Positions 23,851 to 32,834 of a stretch of DNA of 32,929 bases are shown piece by piece. Position numbers and translations under genes: made by a program. The stretch comes from Lactobacillus sp. HBUAS51381. GTDB taxonomy: Bacteria > Bacillota > Bacilli > Lactobacillales > Lactobacillaceae. The stretch is taken from positions 1 through 32,929 of the forward strand of contig NZ_JAAVSC010000029.1 in the NCBI RefSeq assembly GCF_012641095.1. The letters run 5' to 3'. Below the pieces are notes generated by a model. That model saw only the letters and a program-made list of their open reading frames with translations, did not search any database and was not told the DNA's origin. How positions within the stretch are numbered: position 1 is the stretch's first letter; each line of letters opens with the position of its first letter.

Positions 23851-23905
23851 GTATAAGAGCGTGAAGCAAGCCGTTTAGCTTCTAAGCGGAGGAAGCTGGC
23901 TTGCG

Positions 23906-23942
23906 GAACGCGTTTCGGAGGCCGCATGTTTCCCAAATCTCC
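23906..23942. repeat. Intergenic direct repeat, copy 1
   Basis: 37 bp matching copy 2 (24032-24068) at 34 positions, 126 bp apart. Weaker similarity goes about 25 bp further left in both copies. Just left of copy 1, GCAAGCC and GGCTTGC with AGCTTC/GAAGCT inside give a strong hairpin (about 23866-23904). Confidence 0.75.
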
Positions 23943-24031
23943 TGGCGAGAGATAACCTAACGACCCAAACCAGCCTAAACACCCACGAAAACCGGTGCTT
24001 AGCCGGGTTAAGCGCAGGGACCTGCCTGGGT

Positions 24032-24068
24032 GAACGCGTTTCAGAAGCCGCATGTTTCCCAAATATCC
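24032..24068. repeat. Intergenic direct repeat, copy 2
   Basis: Second copy of the 37-bp repeat, ending 3 bases before the MerR stop codon. It is preceded by GCAGGGACCTGC-type symmetry at about 24013-24024. The stretch 23716-24071 between convergent genes holds only the RNA candidate and these repeats. Confidence 0.75.
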
Positions 24069-24071
24069 CCC

Positions 24072-24488
24072 CTACCGCTCATCCCCCGGCTTATAATCCG
24101 CCCAGTCCGGCCGCGGGGCTCCCGTGGCCTCCGCCGCCTTAATCGCTGAGTAAAAGGCGACCTTCTGGGTAATGTGACGGTGATATTGCTCCAATTTGGC
24201 CAACTGCTGGGCAACGCTGACCTCATGTTCGGTCAACACCGTTAAGATTTTATCCAAATCCGGGCCAGTCTCCTGGTAGCTCAGTAGCGTCTGGAGTTCG
24301 CTCATGCTCATTCCGGAATTTTTAAAACACACAATACTATTTAATTTTTCCAGATTGGCCTCATTATAAACGCGATGGTTACCGCGCTGCTGCACGTTGG
24401 GAATCAATCCCAACCGCTCGTAATACCGTAGCGTTGATGGTGCCAAATGGTACTGCCGTGAAACCTCTGAAATGCTTAATTCTGTCAT
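24072..24488 (-). CDS. MerR-family transcriptional regulator
   Basis: A 138-residue regulator. The N-terminal winged HTH is typical (ISEVSRQYHLAPSTLRYYER, then LGLIPNVQQRGNHRVYNEANL) and is followed by a dimerising coiled coil. No metal-binding cysteines are seen at the C-terminal end, so it is closer to the AdhR/NmlR aldehyde-responsive type than to metal sensors. The ATG at 24488 diverges from an aldo/keto reductase gene, and the shared region has a perfect 20-bp palindrome inside a 19-bp spacer promoter. It very probably activates the reductase gene. Confidence 0.92.
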   Translation of the reverse strand: MTELSISEVSRQYHLAPSTLRYYERLGLIPNVQQRGNHRVYNEANLEKLNSIVCFKNSGMSMSELQTLLSYQETGPDLDKILTVLTEHEVSVAQQLAKLEQYHRHITQKVAFYSAIKAAEATGAPRPDWADYKPGDER

Positions 24489-24523
24489 GTTCGCTCAGTC
24501 CTATCATTTACGAAATAAAAAAC

Positions 24524-24554
24524 TTTACTTGAAGCGCGCTTCAAGTGCTATGCT
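24524..24554 (+). promoter_or_regulatory. MerR-type promoter and operator of the aldo/keto reductase
   Basis: TTTACT (24524-24529) and TATGCT (24549-24554) have a 19-bp spacer, the overlong spacing that MerR proteins correct by twisting DNA. The perfect palindrome ACTTGAAGCGCGCTTCAAGT at 24527-24546 covers the spacer. Confidence 0.85.
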
Positions 24555-24585
24555 TAATTTAAATTAGAAGGGAAGGTTACCTACT

Positions 24586-25563
24586 ATGGAATTTAGAAAG
24601 TTAGGCAAAACTGGTTTTAACATCAGCGAAGTTTCACTCGGCACCTGGCAATTAGGCGGCAAATGGGGCGCACCCTTTGACGAAAAGGACGCGCTCGACA
24701 CCCTAGAAGCCGCTTATGACCACGGCGTCAACTTCTTCGACACGGCCGATGGTTACCAGGATGGCATGAGTGAAAAGGTCGTTGGCCAATTCGTCAAGCG
24801 CCACCCCGGCGTTCACTACTCCACCAAGGTTGGGCGCAAGGAAATGCCGTTGACCGAAGACCATTTCAGTCCAAAGGCTATCCGGCGCTACGTTGACGAG
24901 TCCTTGCAAAACATGCAAGTTGATGCGCTCGACCAAGTCTTACTGCACTGTCCACCCATGAGCATTTACTACCAACCTGAAACGTTTAAGACCTTAGATG
25001 ATCTCAAAAAGGAAGGCAAGATTGCCAACTACGGCGTCAGCGTTGAACGGGTTGAAGAAGCCATTAAGTCCCTGGACTATGACATCTCCAGTGTCGAAAT
25101 TATCTTCAACATGTTCCGGCTTCGCCCTGCCAAGCTCTTCTTTGACCTCGCCAAAAAGGCTAACGTGGGCATCTTAGCGCGGGTACCTTTGGCGAGTGGC
25201 TTGTTGACCGGGAAATTCACCGCGGACACCCACTTCGATCCCGCCGACCACCGGATGAACAACCGGGACGGCCAACACTTCAGTAAGGGTGAAACCTTCT
25301 CCGGTGTTGATTACTTAATCGGGGTCAAGGCGGCCCAAGAACTCAAGGAACGCTTGGGCACGGACAATCTCGCCGACACGGCGCTGCGTTACATCCTGAT
25401 GTTTGACGCCGTTTCCGCCGTTATTCCCGGGGCCAGCAATCCGCGTCAAATCGAACGGAATACGCGAGCCGCGGAAGTGAAGCCACTGTCGGCCGATCAA
25501 ATGGCCATTGTGACCGACGTTTACGACAAATATATTAAAGACCCCATTGAATATATGTGGTAA
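24586..25563 (+). CDS. Aldo/keto reductase
   Basis: A 325-residue NADPH-dependent (beta/alpha)8 oxidoreductase that reduces aldehydes or ketones in the cytoplasm. The catalytic tetrad can be read as Asp52 and Tyr57 (FFDTADGY), Lys81 (STKVG) and His121 (LLHCP). The C-terminal VIPGASNPRQIERN binds the cofactor phosphate. It resembles the YghZ/Tas-like oxidoreductases of Firmicutes. The ATG at 24586 follows GGGAAGG. MerR control suggests a role in clearing reactive carbonyls; the natural substrate is unknown. Confidence 0.92.
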   Translation: MEFRKLGKTGFNISEVSLGTWQLGGKWGAPFDEKDALDTLEAAYDHGVNFFDTADGYQDGMSEKVVGQFVKRHPGVHYSTKVGRKEMPLTEDHFSPKAIRRYVDESLQNMQVDALDQVLLHCPPMSIYYQPETFKTLDDLKKEGKIANYGVSVERVEEAIKSLDYDISSVEIIFNMFRLRPAKLFFDLAKKANVGILARVPLASGLLTGKFTADTHFDPADHRMNNRDGQHFSKGETFSGVDYLIGVKAAQELKERLGTDNLADTALRYILMFDAVSAVIPGASNPRQIERNTRAAEVKPLSADQMAIVTDVYDKYIKDPIEYMW

Positions 25564-25569
25564 TCCCTT

Positions 25570-25599
25570 AAAAGCAGTTGGCTTATGCCGGCTGCTTTT
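25570..25599 (+). terminator. Terminator of the aldo/keto reductase gene
   Basis: AAAAGCAG and CTGCTTTT with inner G-U and G-C pairs form a 13-bp stem closed by TTAT. The A and T arms make it usable from both sides. Confidence 0.8.
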
Positions 25600-25612
25600 G
25601 ACGTATCTGCGG

Positions 25613-25628
25613 TGTTTCACATGAAACA
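25613..25628. promoter_or_regulatory. parS-like site 2
   Basis: Exact second copy of TGTTTCACATGAAACA, between the aldo/keto reductase terminator and the stop codon of the convergent AraC gene. Confidence 0.5.
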
Positions 25629-25632
25629 TTGG

Positions 25633-26496
25633 CTAACCAAGATAGTCGGCCGAGTGCCGCTCTCGTTGCTGGGTCTTACGAAAGGCACTAGGCGTCATCC
25701 CCGACCACTTCTTGAACTGCTTACTGAAGCTGGCCTGACTGCTGAACTTCATCTGTAGGGCAATGGCCTCGATGGAGTTCTCGCCGATCTCCAGTAAGAC
25801 CTTGGCGCGGCTAAATTGCCGTTCGTTCGCGTACCCATTGGGTGTAATGCCGTAGACGCGTTTGAAGATTCGGTGGCCGTACGTGGTGCTCACGTTGCGA
25901 TCGGCGCAAACCGCCTTAAAAGTACGGCGCGTCCCGTCATCCCGGAAGAGGCCACTAGCCAGCTTCTGCGCCAAGACCACCTCGCGCTCGGGATACTCCT
26001 GGGCCACGGTCATCACCGGCTGGGCCTGAGACAAAGCCGTCAGTAATTCCAGAAAGAAGATTTCCACCCGAAATTTACGCGTCGTGCCCTGAACCTCATG
26101 TTCATCCAGGGTCATGAGCGACCGGATAAATTGGTGCGCCGCCCGACTGACGGTGGACTCTTTGGGCGCCACCACATTTCCCAGATTCTTAATGATCTGG
26201 GTCTTAAGTTCCAAGTCGCCCACGTTAAAGTGAAAACAGAAAAATTGTAGCCGGTCACCGCTAAAATTGAAGCTTTCGTGAGGCATCTCCGGCGTGATAA
26301 TGATCGCCTCGCCAGCCGTGATTACCCGCCGGCGGGACCCCATAAACATGGTCACGCTCCCCTGCAGCACCGTAATTAATTCGAATAGCTGATGCTGTTC
26401 CCGGGGGTAATGCCAGCTGGGAAAGTTGCGTTGAAAATGGCCGGCATACAGATAGATATTCGATTCAATGGTCTGGAACAGATATTGTTGGGCCAT
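25633..26496 (-). CDS. AraC-family regulator with cupin domain
   Basis: A 287-residue sugar-type regulator. The N-terminal cupin (HQLFELITVLQGSVTMFMG, then TAGEAIIITPEMPH) would bind an effector, and the C-terminal HTH pair ends with SIEAIALQMKFSSQASFSKQ and FKKWSGMTPSAFRK. The ATG at 26496 has AGAGGAGTG upstream. It diverges from the GH30 glycosidase gene and is the likely activator of it, perhaps sensing a glucoside or its sugar product. It ends convergently with the reductase gene. Confidence 0.92.
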   Translation of the reverse strand: MAQQYLFQTIESNIYLYAGHFQRNFPSWHYPREQHQLFELITVLQGSVTMFMGSRRRVITAGEAIIITPEMPHESFNFSGDRLQFFCFHFNVGDLELKTQIIKNLGNVVAPKESTVSRAAHQFIRSLMTLDEHEVQGTTRKFRVEIFFLELLTALSQAQPVMTVAQEYPEREVVLAQKLASGLFRDDGTRRTFKAVCADRNVSTTYGHRIFKRVYGITPNGYANERQFSRAKVLLEIGENSIEAIALQMKFSSQASFSKQFKKWSGMTPSAFRKTQQRERHSADYLG

Positions 26497-26620
26497 TCAG
26501 GCTGTCACTCCTCTCTCACCGCTACTTACGTTCAGCCTACCATGTTGTTAACCCCACGACAATCACGATTTGTTTCCATTTGGACAAATTCAAGGTAGTA
26601 ATCGGCATGGACGATTTGAG

Positions 26621-26634
26621 TGTAAGCGGTTACG
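26621..26634. promoter_or_regulatory. cre-like site upstream of the GH30 gene
   Basis: TGTAAGCGGTTACG matches the cre consensus except for the last base and one central position. It lies in the divergent region between the AraC and GH30 genes and suggests catabolite repression. Confidence 0.6.
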
Positions 26635-26724
26635 ATTAAAGGGTACCCGGGCTGAAATTTTAGAGTTTTGCCCGTTTTCATCTTTATTTCACAACAATCA
26701 CGTCTTATTGGAGGCAGTTTAGTT

Positions 26725-28275
26725 ATGAGAAAATTTAACCATGAATTTTGGACCACGACTTCCGGTGATCTGACCCAACGTCGGACCCCGTTAGCCACAC
26801 CGGATGACCAAACCGACATCGCGGATGCCAAGAAGATCATCATCGATCCAACCGACAAGCATCAGGACTGGAAAGGCGCCGGTGCCGCCATTACCGACTC
26901 CGCCGCTCACCTACTCTGGCAGGTCATGGACGCTAAGCAACGTCACGACCTGTTAACCGAACTCTTTGATCCCGAACAAGGTGGCTTCTCTAGCGTACGG
27001 GTGCCCCTTGGCTCCTGTGACTTTCAGAGTCAGGACTACTACACCTACGACGACATGCCTTATGGGGAACACGACAACAAACTGGAACACTTCTCCATTG
27101 GTGAAGGTGAACCGGGCGCACCCGATGCCACGAAGGACTTAAAAAACATTGTTCCCGTCTTACAGGAAATCCTGGAAATCAACCCCGCATTGAAGATCAT
27201 CGCCTCACCGTGGTCCGGTCCCGCCTGGATGAAGAATACCGGTCATTTGACCCACGGTGGTCACCTGCGTTTCGGCGAATTCACGGGCAACGGCTACACC
27301 GAAGAGAACCGTTTTGAATACATTTACGCCCAATACTTCATTCGCTACATCGAAGCCTACCAAAAGTTGGGGATTCCTATTTACGGTCTGACCATTCAAA
27401 ATGAACCGTCCAACGCCGCCCACTGGCCAGCCATGATCTGGACGGTGCCCGAATTGGCTAACTTTGGCTACAAATACCTACGGCCAGCCCTGAACCGTTC
27501 CTTCCCCGATACCAAGCTGTATCTATTGGACGACAGTTTCCATGCGTTGACCAAGCCAATCGAAGAAGAGGTCACACCGGCCGAAGCCGCGGCCTTTGAC
27601 GGTTTAGCTGTCCATACCTACTCCGGACCATTTGAAAACCTGTACAACGCCAACCGGACCTACCCTAACTGGGACGTGGTGATGACCGAACGGCGCTGCA
27701 TGATGACCGACGATCCCGAAGAATCTGCGCACATCATGTTCGGGATCATCGGCAACTGGCTGGTCCACAATGGGTTGAGCATGATTACCCTTTGGAACCT
27801 CGCGTTGGATGAACGGGGCTTGCCAAACGCCGCGGATTCCACCGGCCGGGAAGGCGTCGTCACCATCGACCACACTACCGGGAAAGTTCAACGGAATCTG
27901 GAATACTTCATGCTCCGTAACTTCGGGCAAGACGTGCCAACCGGCTCAACAGTGATTGGCTCGACCAACTACACCAAAGACGGCTACACCGGCAGTCTCG
28001 GCTCCGTGGCCTTTCTGGGCGCTAACGGCGACATCGTGGCCCACCTGTACAACCCAACGGCCACACCAATCAAGGCGGCCGTGACGATTGACGGCGACGG
28101 CAATCACTGGCAAGTTGCGACGGTACCGGCTTATGGAACGGTTACCTTGCACAAATCCAATGACGAGATCAACACGTCAACCATTCCTGCTGACGATGAA
28201 TTCGCATTGAACCCGACACCAGCCAACCACGATGACGTGGCCCCTGGCCAAAATGCGGGGAGTCAACTGCTCTAA
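26725..28275 (+). CDS. GH30-family glycosidase (glucosylceramidase-like)
   Basis: A 516-residue glycoside hydrolase. The barrel carries the acid/base Glu227 (LTIQNEP) and the nucleophile Glu322 (VVMTERRC). WSGPAWMK and HTYSG are family landmarks, and the last ~100 residues form the beta-sandwich typical of GH30. Bacterial members cleave beta-glucosides, beta-xylosides or beta-1,6-glucans. No signal peptide is present, so it acts on imported substrates. The ATG at 26725 has TTGGAGG 10 nt upstream; an in-frame ATG at 26668 has no ribosome site. Regulation is probably by the divergent AraC protein and CcpA. Confidence 0.9.
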   Translation: MRKFNHEFWTTTSGDLTQRRTPLATPDDQTDIADAKKIIIDPTDKHQDWKGAGAAITDSAAHLLWQVMDAKQRHDLLTELFDPEQGGFSSVRVPLGSCDFQSQDYYTYDDMPYGEHDNKLEHFSIGEGEPGAPDATKDLKNIVPVLQEILEINPALKIIASPWSGPAWMKNTGHLTHGGHLRFGEFTGNGYTEENRFEYIYAQYFIRYIEAYQKLGIPIYGLTIQNEPSNAAHWPAMIWTVPELANFGYKYLRPALNRSFPDTKLYLLDDSFHALTKPIEEEVTPAEAAAFDGLAVHTYSGPFENLYNANRTYPNWDVVMTERRCMMTDDPEESAHIMFGIIGNWLVHNGLSMITLWNLALDERGLPNAADSTGREGVVTIDHTTGKVQRNLEYFMLRNFGQDVPTGSTVIGSTNYTKDGYTGSLGSVAFLGANGDIVAHLYNPTATPIKAAVTIDGDGNHWQVATVPAYGTVTLHKSNDEINTSTIPADDEFALNPTPANHDDVAPGQNAGSQLL

Positions 28276-28296
28276 CGCTAATATTCCCACTTTTCT

Positions 28297-28327
28297 AAGA
28301 GTTCAGGCTACGGTCTGGACTCTTTTT
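28297..28327 (+). terminator. Terminator of the GH30 gene
   Basis: AAGAGTTCAG pairs with CTGGACTCTT (one G-U pair) around an 8-nt loop, followed by a T run. Confidence 0.85.
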
Positions 28328-28395
28328 GGCGTCCTCACGTGAAAAATATGCTACGCTTAATCTCTAAACTTTCCGAAAGAGGGTCCCCACGTCCC

Positions 28396-29142
28396 ATGAA
28401 AATGATCATTGCCCCCGCCAAGAAGATGGTCGTCGATCCCGACACCTTTGCCTGCGACGGCCTGCCCCAGTATCTGGACGATACGCGCCGCATTTTAGCA
28501 CGGTTACGCCAACTTAATTACGCACAAGCTAAAGCCCTCTGGCACTGTAGCGACCGGCTCGCGCAGATCAATTACGATTGGCTACAGAAACTCGACCTGA
28601 CCCACCAGCTAACCCCAGCACTCCTCGCGTTTAGCGGTATTCAATATCAATACATGGCGCCCGATCTGTTTACCGCGCCAGCACTGGATTACGTGCGCGC
28701 TAACCTGCGCATTCTCTCCGGCTTTTACGGGATTCTACGGCCATTTGACGGCGTCGTCCCCTATCGCTTGGAAATGCAGTCAAAATTGGCCGTCACGGGG
28801 TCCCAGAATCTTTATGACTTCTGGGCGGATCGGCTGTATCAGGCCCTCACGCCAACGCCAGAACCCATCATCAATCTCGCTTCACAAGAATACGCCAAGG
28901 CGATTATCCCCTACCTCGCGCCACACCAACCCTTGGTGACCGTGGTTTTCGGCAGTTTGGTGGGTGATCAATTAAAGACGAAGGCCACGTTGGCCAAGAT
29001 GGCCCGTGGTGAAATGGTCCGGTTTCTGGCCGAACACCAGGCCCAGACCATTGATGCCATTGCGCAGTTTGACCATCCCGACTGGCAGTATTCGGCAGAG
29101 CGCTCCACGGCCAACGAACGGGTCTTTATTTATCAAAAATAA
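28396..29142 (+). CDS. yaaA: Peroxide stress protein YaaA (DUF328)
   Basis: A 248-residue cytoplasmic protein of the YaaA/UPF0246 family, which in Escherichia coli lowers free iron and limits oxidative DNA damage during peroxide stress and can bind DNA. The family landmarks are MKMIIAPAKKM at the start, FSGIQYQYM, LRILSGFYGILRPFDGVVPY with RLEMQSKL, and NLASQEYAK. The ATG at 28396 gives the usual N-terminus; the ribosome site GAGGG is 13 nt away, rather far. An upstream in-frame ATG would add 19 residues foreign to the family. Confidence 0.93.
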   Translation: MKMIIAPAKKMVVDPDTFACDGLPQYLDDTRRILARLRQLNYAQAKALWHCSDRLAQINYDWLQKLDLTHQLTPALLAFSGIQYQYMAPDLFTAPALDYVRANLRILSGFYGILRPFDGVVPYRLEMQSKLAVTGSQNLYDFWADRLYQALTPTPEPIINLASQEYAKAIIPYLAPHQPLVTVVFGSLVGDQLKTKATLAKMARGEMVRFLAEHQAQTIDAIAQFDHPDWQYSAERSTANERVFIYQK

Positions 29143-29168
29143 CTAGACGGGTCGTCGACCGGCCACGC

Positions 29169-29747
29169 TTACTGATGAACGGTAGCCAAGAATCCCCGCC
29201 ATCCCCGGAGATTCAAGACGCGTAGTCGCTGCTTGAACGCGTCCAGCGAGAGGTCCAGTTGCCCGGTAATGTACAGGCGAAATAGGGTCAGCGTGCTGTC
29301 AATCAGGAAGTTCACCGCAATCTTGGCATCCATCTCACGGAGTTGATAGTCGGCCTGAAATCTCGCAATGAGTCCCGCCGCCACGCGATCCTTCACCCGG
29401 CGTGAGAGAAAGCTATAGTCGTCGGACGTCAGAATAAAGGTATAAAAGGTCGGGGCCTCCTCAAAAAAGGCGCCTAAGCGATCCGACCAAATCCCCGAGT
29501 TATCCAAGGGGTCATGGTCGACTGGTTCCTGCAAGAGTAAGGCCAATATCTGATCGGCAATCTCCGCCGTAAAACTTTCGGCCAAATCATCAATCGATTC
29601 AAAATGGAGATAAAAGGTTTTGCGGTTAATATTGGCCTCATCCGTCAATTGTTGGACGGTAATTTCGCGAAACCGGTAGTGCTGGGCCAATTGGCGAAAG
29701 GCCTGCCGTAACGCCTGTCTCGTCCGAACAACGCGTCGATCTGTCAT
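29169..29747 (-). CDS. TetR-family transcriptional regulator
   Basis: A 192-residue regulator. The HTH is EITVQQLTDEANINRKTFYL at about 28-47, followed by a helical C-terminal domain of the DhaS/TetR_C type common next to YhgE genes. The ATG at 29747 has TGGAGGG upstream. It diverges from the YhgE/Pip-like gene and is its likely repressor. A weak inverted repeat (GCGGTTT / AAACTGC, about 29788-29808) in the shared region could be the operator. It is intact even though its presumed target carries a stop codon. Confidence 0.88.
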   Translation of the reverse strand: MTDRRVVRTRQALRQAFRQLAQHYRFREITVQQLTDEANINRKTFYLHFESIDDLAESFTAEIADQILALLLQEPVDHDPLDNSGIWSDRLGAFFEEAPTFYTFILTSDDYSFLSRRVKDRVAAGLIARFQADYQLREMDAKIAVNFLIDSTLTLFRLYITGQLDLSLDAFKQRLRVLNLRGWRGFLATVHQ

Positions 29748-29905
29748 CTAATCCCTCCAGTTACACCCCAGATGTGGCAAATATGCGGTTTAATCCTCAA
29801 ACTGCTTTTTTCTGTTGTGGACGCTCCGCCAGAAAATGCCTATCCTTTAGCCACACATGAGGTGAATTTTGACTTTAGACTATCATAACTGGGGGGAAGT
29901 CACCG

Positions 29906-32680
29906 ATGATTCGAGCTGAATGGCACTATCTAATGAAACATAAATTACTATTGATTGTCTTAGCGGTCGTCATGTTGATTCCATCAATTTACGCCGTTAC
30001 TTTTCTGAAATCCATGTGGGACCCGTACGGTAGGCTCAATGATTTACCTATCGCCGTCGTCAATTAGGATCGCGCCGTCCATTATCAGGGAAAGCAGCTG
30101 GCGACCGGGAAGAATCTGACCACCTCACTCAAGCACTCGCACGCCATGAAATTCATTCCCGTGACGCGTGAGGCTACCGCACAACGCGGTCTGCGGGACG
30201 GCAAGTACTATATGGTGCTGACCATCCCCCAGAACTTCTCGCACGATGCCACGACCCTGATGCAGGCCACGCCACACCAGATGGTGCTCCACTACCAGAC
30301 CAGTGCTGGCCACAGTTTTATCGCCGCCAAATTGACGGCCACGGCGGCCAAATCAGCGGCGCAGACCGTCAGCGATACCGTCACTAAGAGTTATGCTCAG
30401 ACCCTATTTGCGACCATTCACCAACTCAGCACTGGCATGACACGGGCTGGGCAAGGCAATCAAAAGTTGGCGACGGGGAGCCAACAACTCACTGCGGCTG
30501 ACCAGAAGATGACTCACGGACTGACTGCCTTAGCCGCTAGCACGGTGAAGCTCACTAATGGCGAGCATACCTTGACGACCAAGCTCGGGCAGTTTGTGAC
30601 GGGCGTCCAGCAGGTGCAATCGGGCAGTCAACGCCTCAATACCGGCTTGAACCAACTCTCAAGCAAGACCGGACAACTGGTGGCAGGGAGCCAGCAATTG
30701 GCCACGGGAAGCCAACAGATTAGCACGGGAGTCAACGCCTACACCCAAGCGACCGCGCAGCTGGCAACGGCGACGACTAAACTCGCCAGTGGCAGTCACA
30801 CCGCGGCAACGGGCACCCACCGCTTTGTTGCCGGTACCACCAGGGTCAACGCCAATGCCAACACGCTCAGTCGCCAATTGTCTCGCCTAGCCACCAGCGT
30901 CCAACCGCTTAGCAGTCACACCGCGACCTTGGTCACCGGTACCCATCAGCTCAACGCCAGCTATGCGAAGTTAGCCACTGGAAGCGCCGCAGTGACCACC
31001 GGCCTGCAACGGCTACGGGCTGGCCTGAAGACCTCACAAAGTCAACAGGCCGCACTCAAACGGGCCACCGCCAAGTTAGCCACTAGCCACACCCAATCCG
31101 CCGCCGTTAAAAACGATGCGAGTCAGCTACAGACGGCACTACGCTCACTTGATCAGACAAAGACACAACAGGCCAGTACTTTACAGCACAAGCTTGCCGC
31201 CACCGCCGATGCCCAGGGACTAACCGCGACCCAGAAGGCCGCCATGCTTAAAGCGGCGGGCACCAGCACAGCAAACACCCGTGAAAATACGGCTGTTCAA
31301 ACCGCGGCTCAGCGACTCAGCCATGACCTCGATAATTTAGACAGCACCAGTAATGCGACCACTGATTTACAAAGTCAGCTCACCAAAGCTACCAATAATC
31401 AGCAGGCGCTCACGCGTGACCTCACCACATTAGCAACCCATTCGGCCACCCTCACGACGGGGTTAAACCAAGCCAACCAAAGCCTCGATCGTCTAACCAC
31501 CGGGTTGACCACCCTTAACGACCAGTTGCCAAGTCTTAATCGAGCCACAACCCAGCTCGCACAGGGTGCAACTCAATTAGCCAATGGTACCCAGCAACTC
31601 GCACACCAAGGCACCCAGTTAACCCAGGGAACCACGCAACTCGCCACCGGTAATCAACAGCTGGCCATTCATTCTCACCAGTTGGCGGCAAAGGGGCCGG
31701 CTCTGACCCACGGCACCGAACAGCTCAGTTCTGGGATCGCAACCGCCAATCAACAGTTGCCCCAACTCAAGAACGGTGTGTCTCAATTGGCTACCGGCGC
31801 CACGACCTTAACCAGTGGGCTGAATACGTTAGCGGTAGCCGGACCACAACTGACCAACGCCCTGCAGACGGCCACGGCCGGAAACCAACAGGTCACGACT
31901 GGCGCCAATCAGCTAGCCACTGGTAGCGGCCAAGCCACCACCGGCGCCGCCACCCTTCACGCCGGCAACGCCAAGTTAGCGCAAACGCTGGGGCATGCTG
32001 GCAATCGCGCTACGGTACACCCCTCTTCGCTAACCTACAAGCAATTGACTCAACCCACCACGACCGCCCACCGCGATGCAGACGACGCCCCCAACAACGG
32101 GACTGGAATGGCCCCCTATATGATGTCGGTCTCCCTATTTGTCGGGGCGTTGGCCTTCAATCTCATGTTTGATATGTATACGCCACGCAAATATCCACGT
32201 AGCGGCTGGCGTTGGTGGTTAGGGAAGGCCTCGATCATGACCGTCTTTGTTGGCGGTGAGGCCCTCTTCATGACGGGCTTACTCGCGTCAATCGATGGTT
32301 TAGCACCGATTCACCCGTGGGCGACCTTCTTGATGTTGCTCCTCACCGGTGGGGCCTTCATGAGCATTGTTTATTGGCTCAACCTCGTGCTGGGCAAGCC
32401 CGGCGCGTTCTTCAGCATGGTCCTCTTGGTCCTCCAACTGGGTGGCTCTGCCGGAACCTACCCCTTGCAACTCACGAATGGCTTCTTCCGGGCCATTCAT
32501 CCCTGGTTGCCCATGAGCTATTCGGTCAACGGGTTGCGAGAGACCCTGATGATCGGTAACTCCGCCATCCGTGACATGGCGGTCTTGGCATTCATCATGG
32601 CCCTCTTCTCTGGACTGAGTATTCTGTTCTACGCGCGTCGGCATAGCCGCATCAGCGAGATTGATATTGCCGAGGACTGA
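29906..32680 (+). pseudogene. YhgE/Pip-family membrane protein, interrupted by an amber codon
   Basis: From the ATG at 29906 (GGGGGGAAG upstream) the frame gives MIRAEWHYLMKHKLLLIVLA, one membrane helix and LPIAVVN, then TAG at 30065-30067. The same frame continues with DRAVHYQGKQLATGKNL, the known family sequence, and stays open for 870 codons to 32680. The full protein would be 924 residues. It would have an N-terminal helix, a long extracellular region of near-heptad repeats (variants of LATGSQQL) from about 190 to 690, and five to six C-terminal helices of the ABC-2/YhgE type. Homologues have Gln or Glu at the TAG position, so one base change explains it. A product from the ATG at 30146 would lack the first helix. 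Confidence 0.82.
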
Positions 32681-32748
32681 CTGATTTCCTGACCGCTAAA
32701 TCAAGGAACGCGGGGGCAAGCCTCCCTTGACCGTTCTAATATTTCGCT

Positions 32749-32788
32749 AAAAAGCCGATCGGCAAGGTTATCTATCCGATCGGCTTTT
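32749..32788 (+). terminator. Terminator after the YhgE/Pip-like gene
   Basis: AAAAGCCGATCGG pairs perfectly with CCGATCGGCTTTT at 32776-32788, around a 13-nt loop. Confidence 0.85.
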
Positions 32789-32818
32789 AGGCGTCACTAA
32801 ACGCGTACGCCCCATCGA

Positions 32819-32834
32819 TGTTTCACATGAAACA
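32819..32834. promoter_or_regulatory. parS-like site 3
   Basis: Third exact copy of TGTTTCACATGAAACA. It directly adjoins the presumed 3' end of the group II intron. Confidence 0.5.

Noticed and set aside
23739-24062. Open frame of 107 codons on the minus strand with a repeated Gly-Asn-Met-Arg segment
   Set aside because: The repeated peptide only reflects the DNA repeat, the TTG start has no ribosome site, and the frame runs antisense through the terminator and RNA candidate.
26581-26617. Possible AraC half-sites TGGACAAATT and TGGACGATTT
   Set aside because: The 27-bp spacing and weak similarity are not enough to call operator sites.
30430-31980. Tandem-looking DNA repeats in the YhgE/Pip-like gene
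   Set aside because: They are explained by the repetitive heptad-like protein sequence (variants of LATGSQQL) and are too diverged at DNA level to be a satellite or CRISPR.
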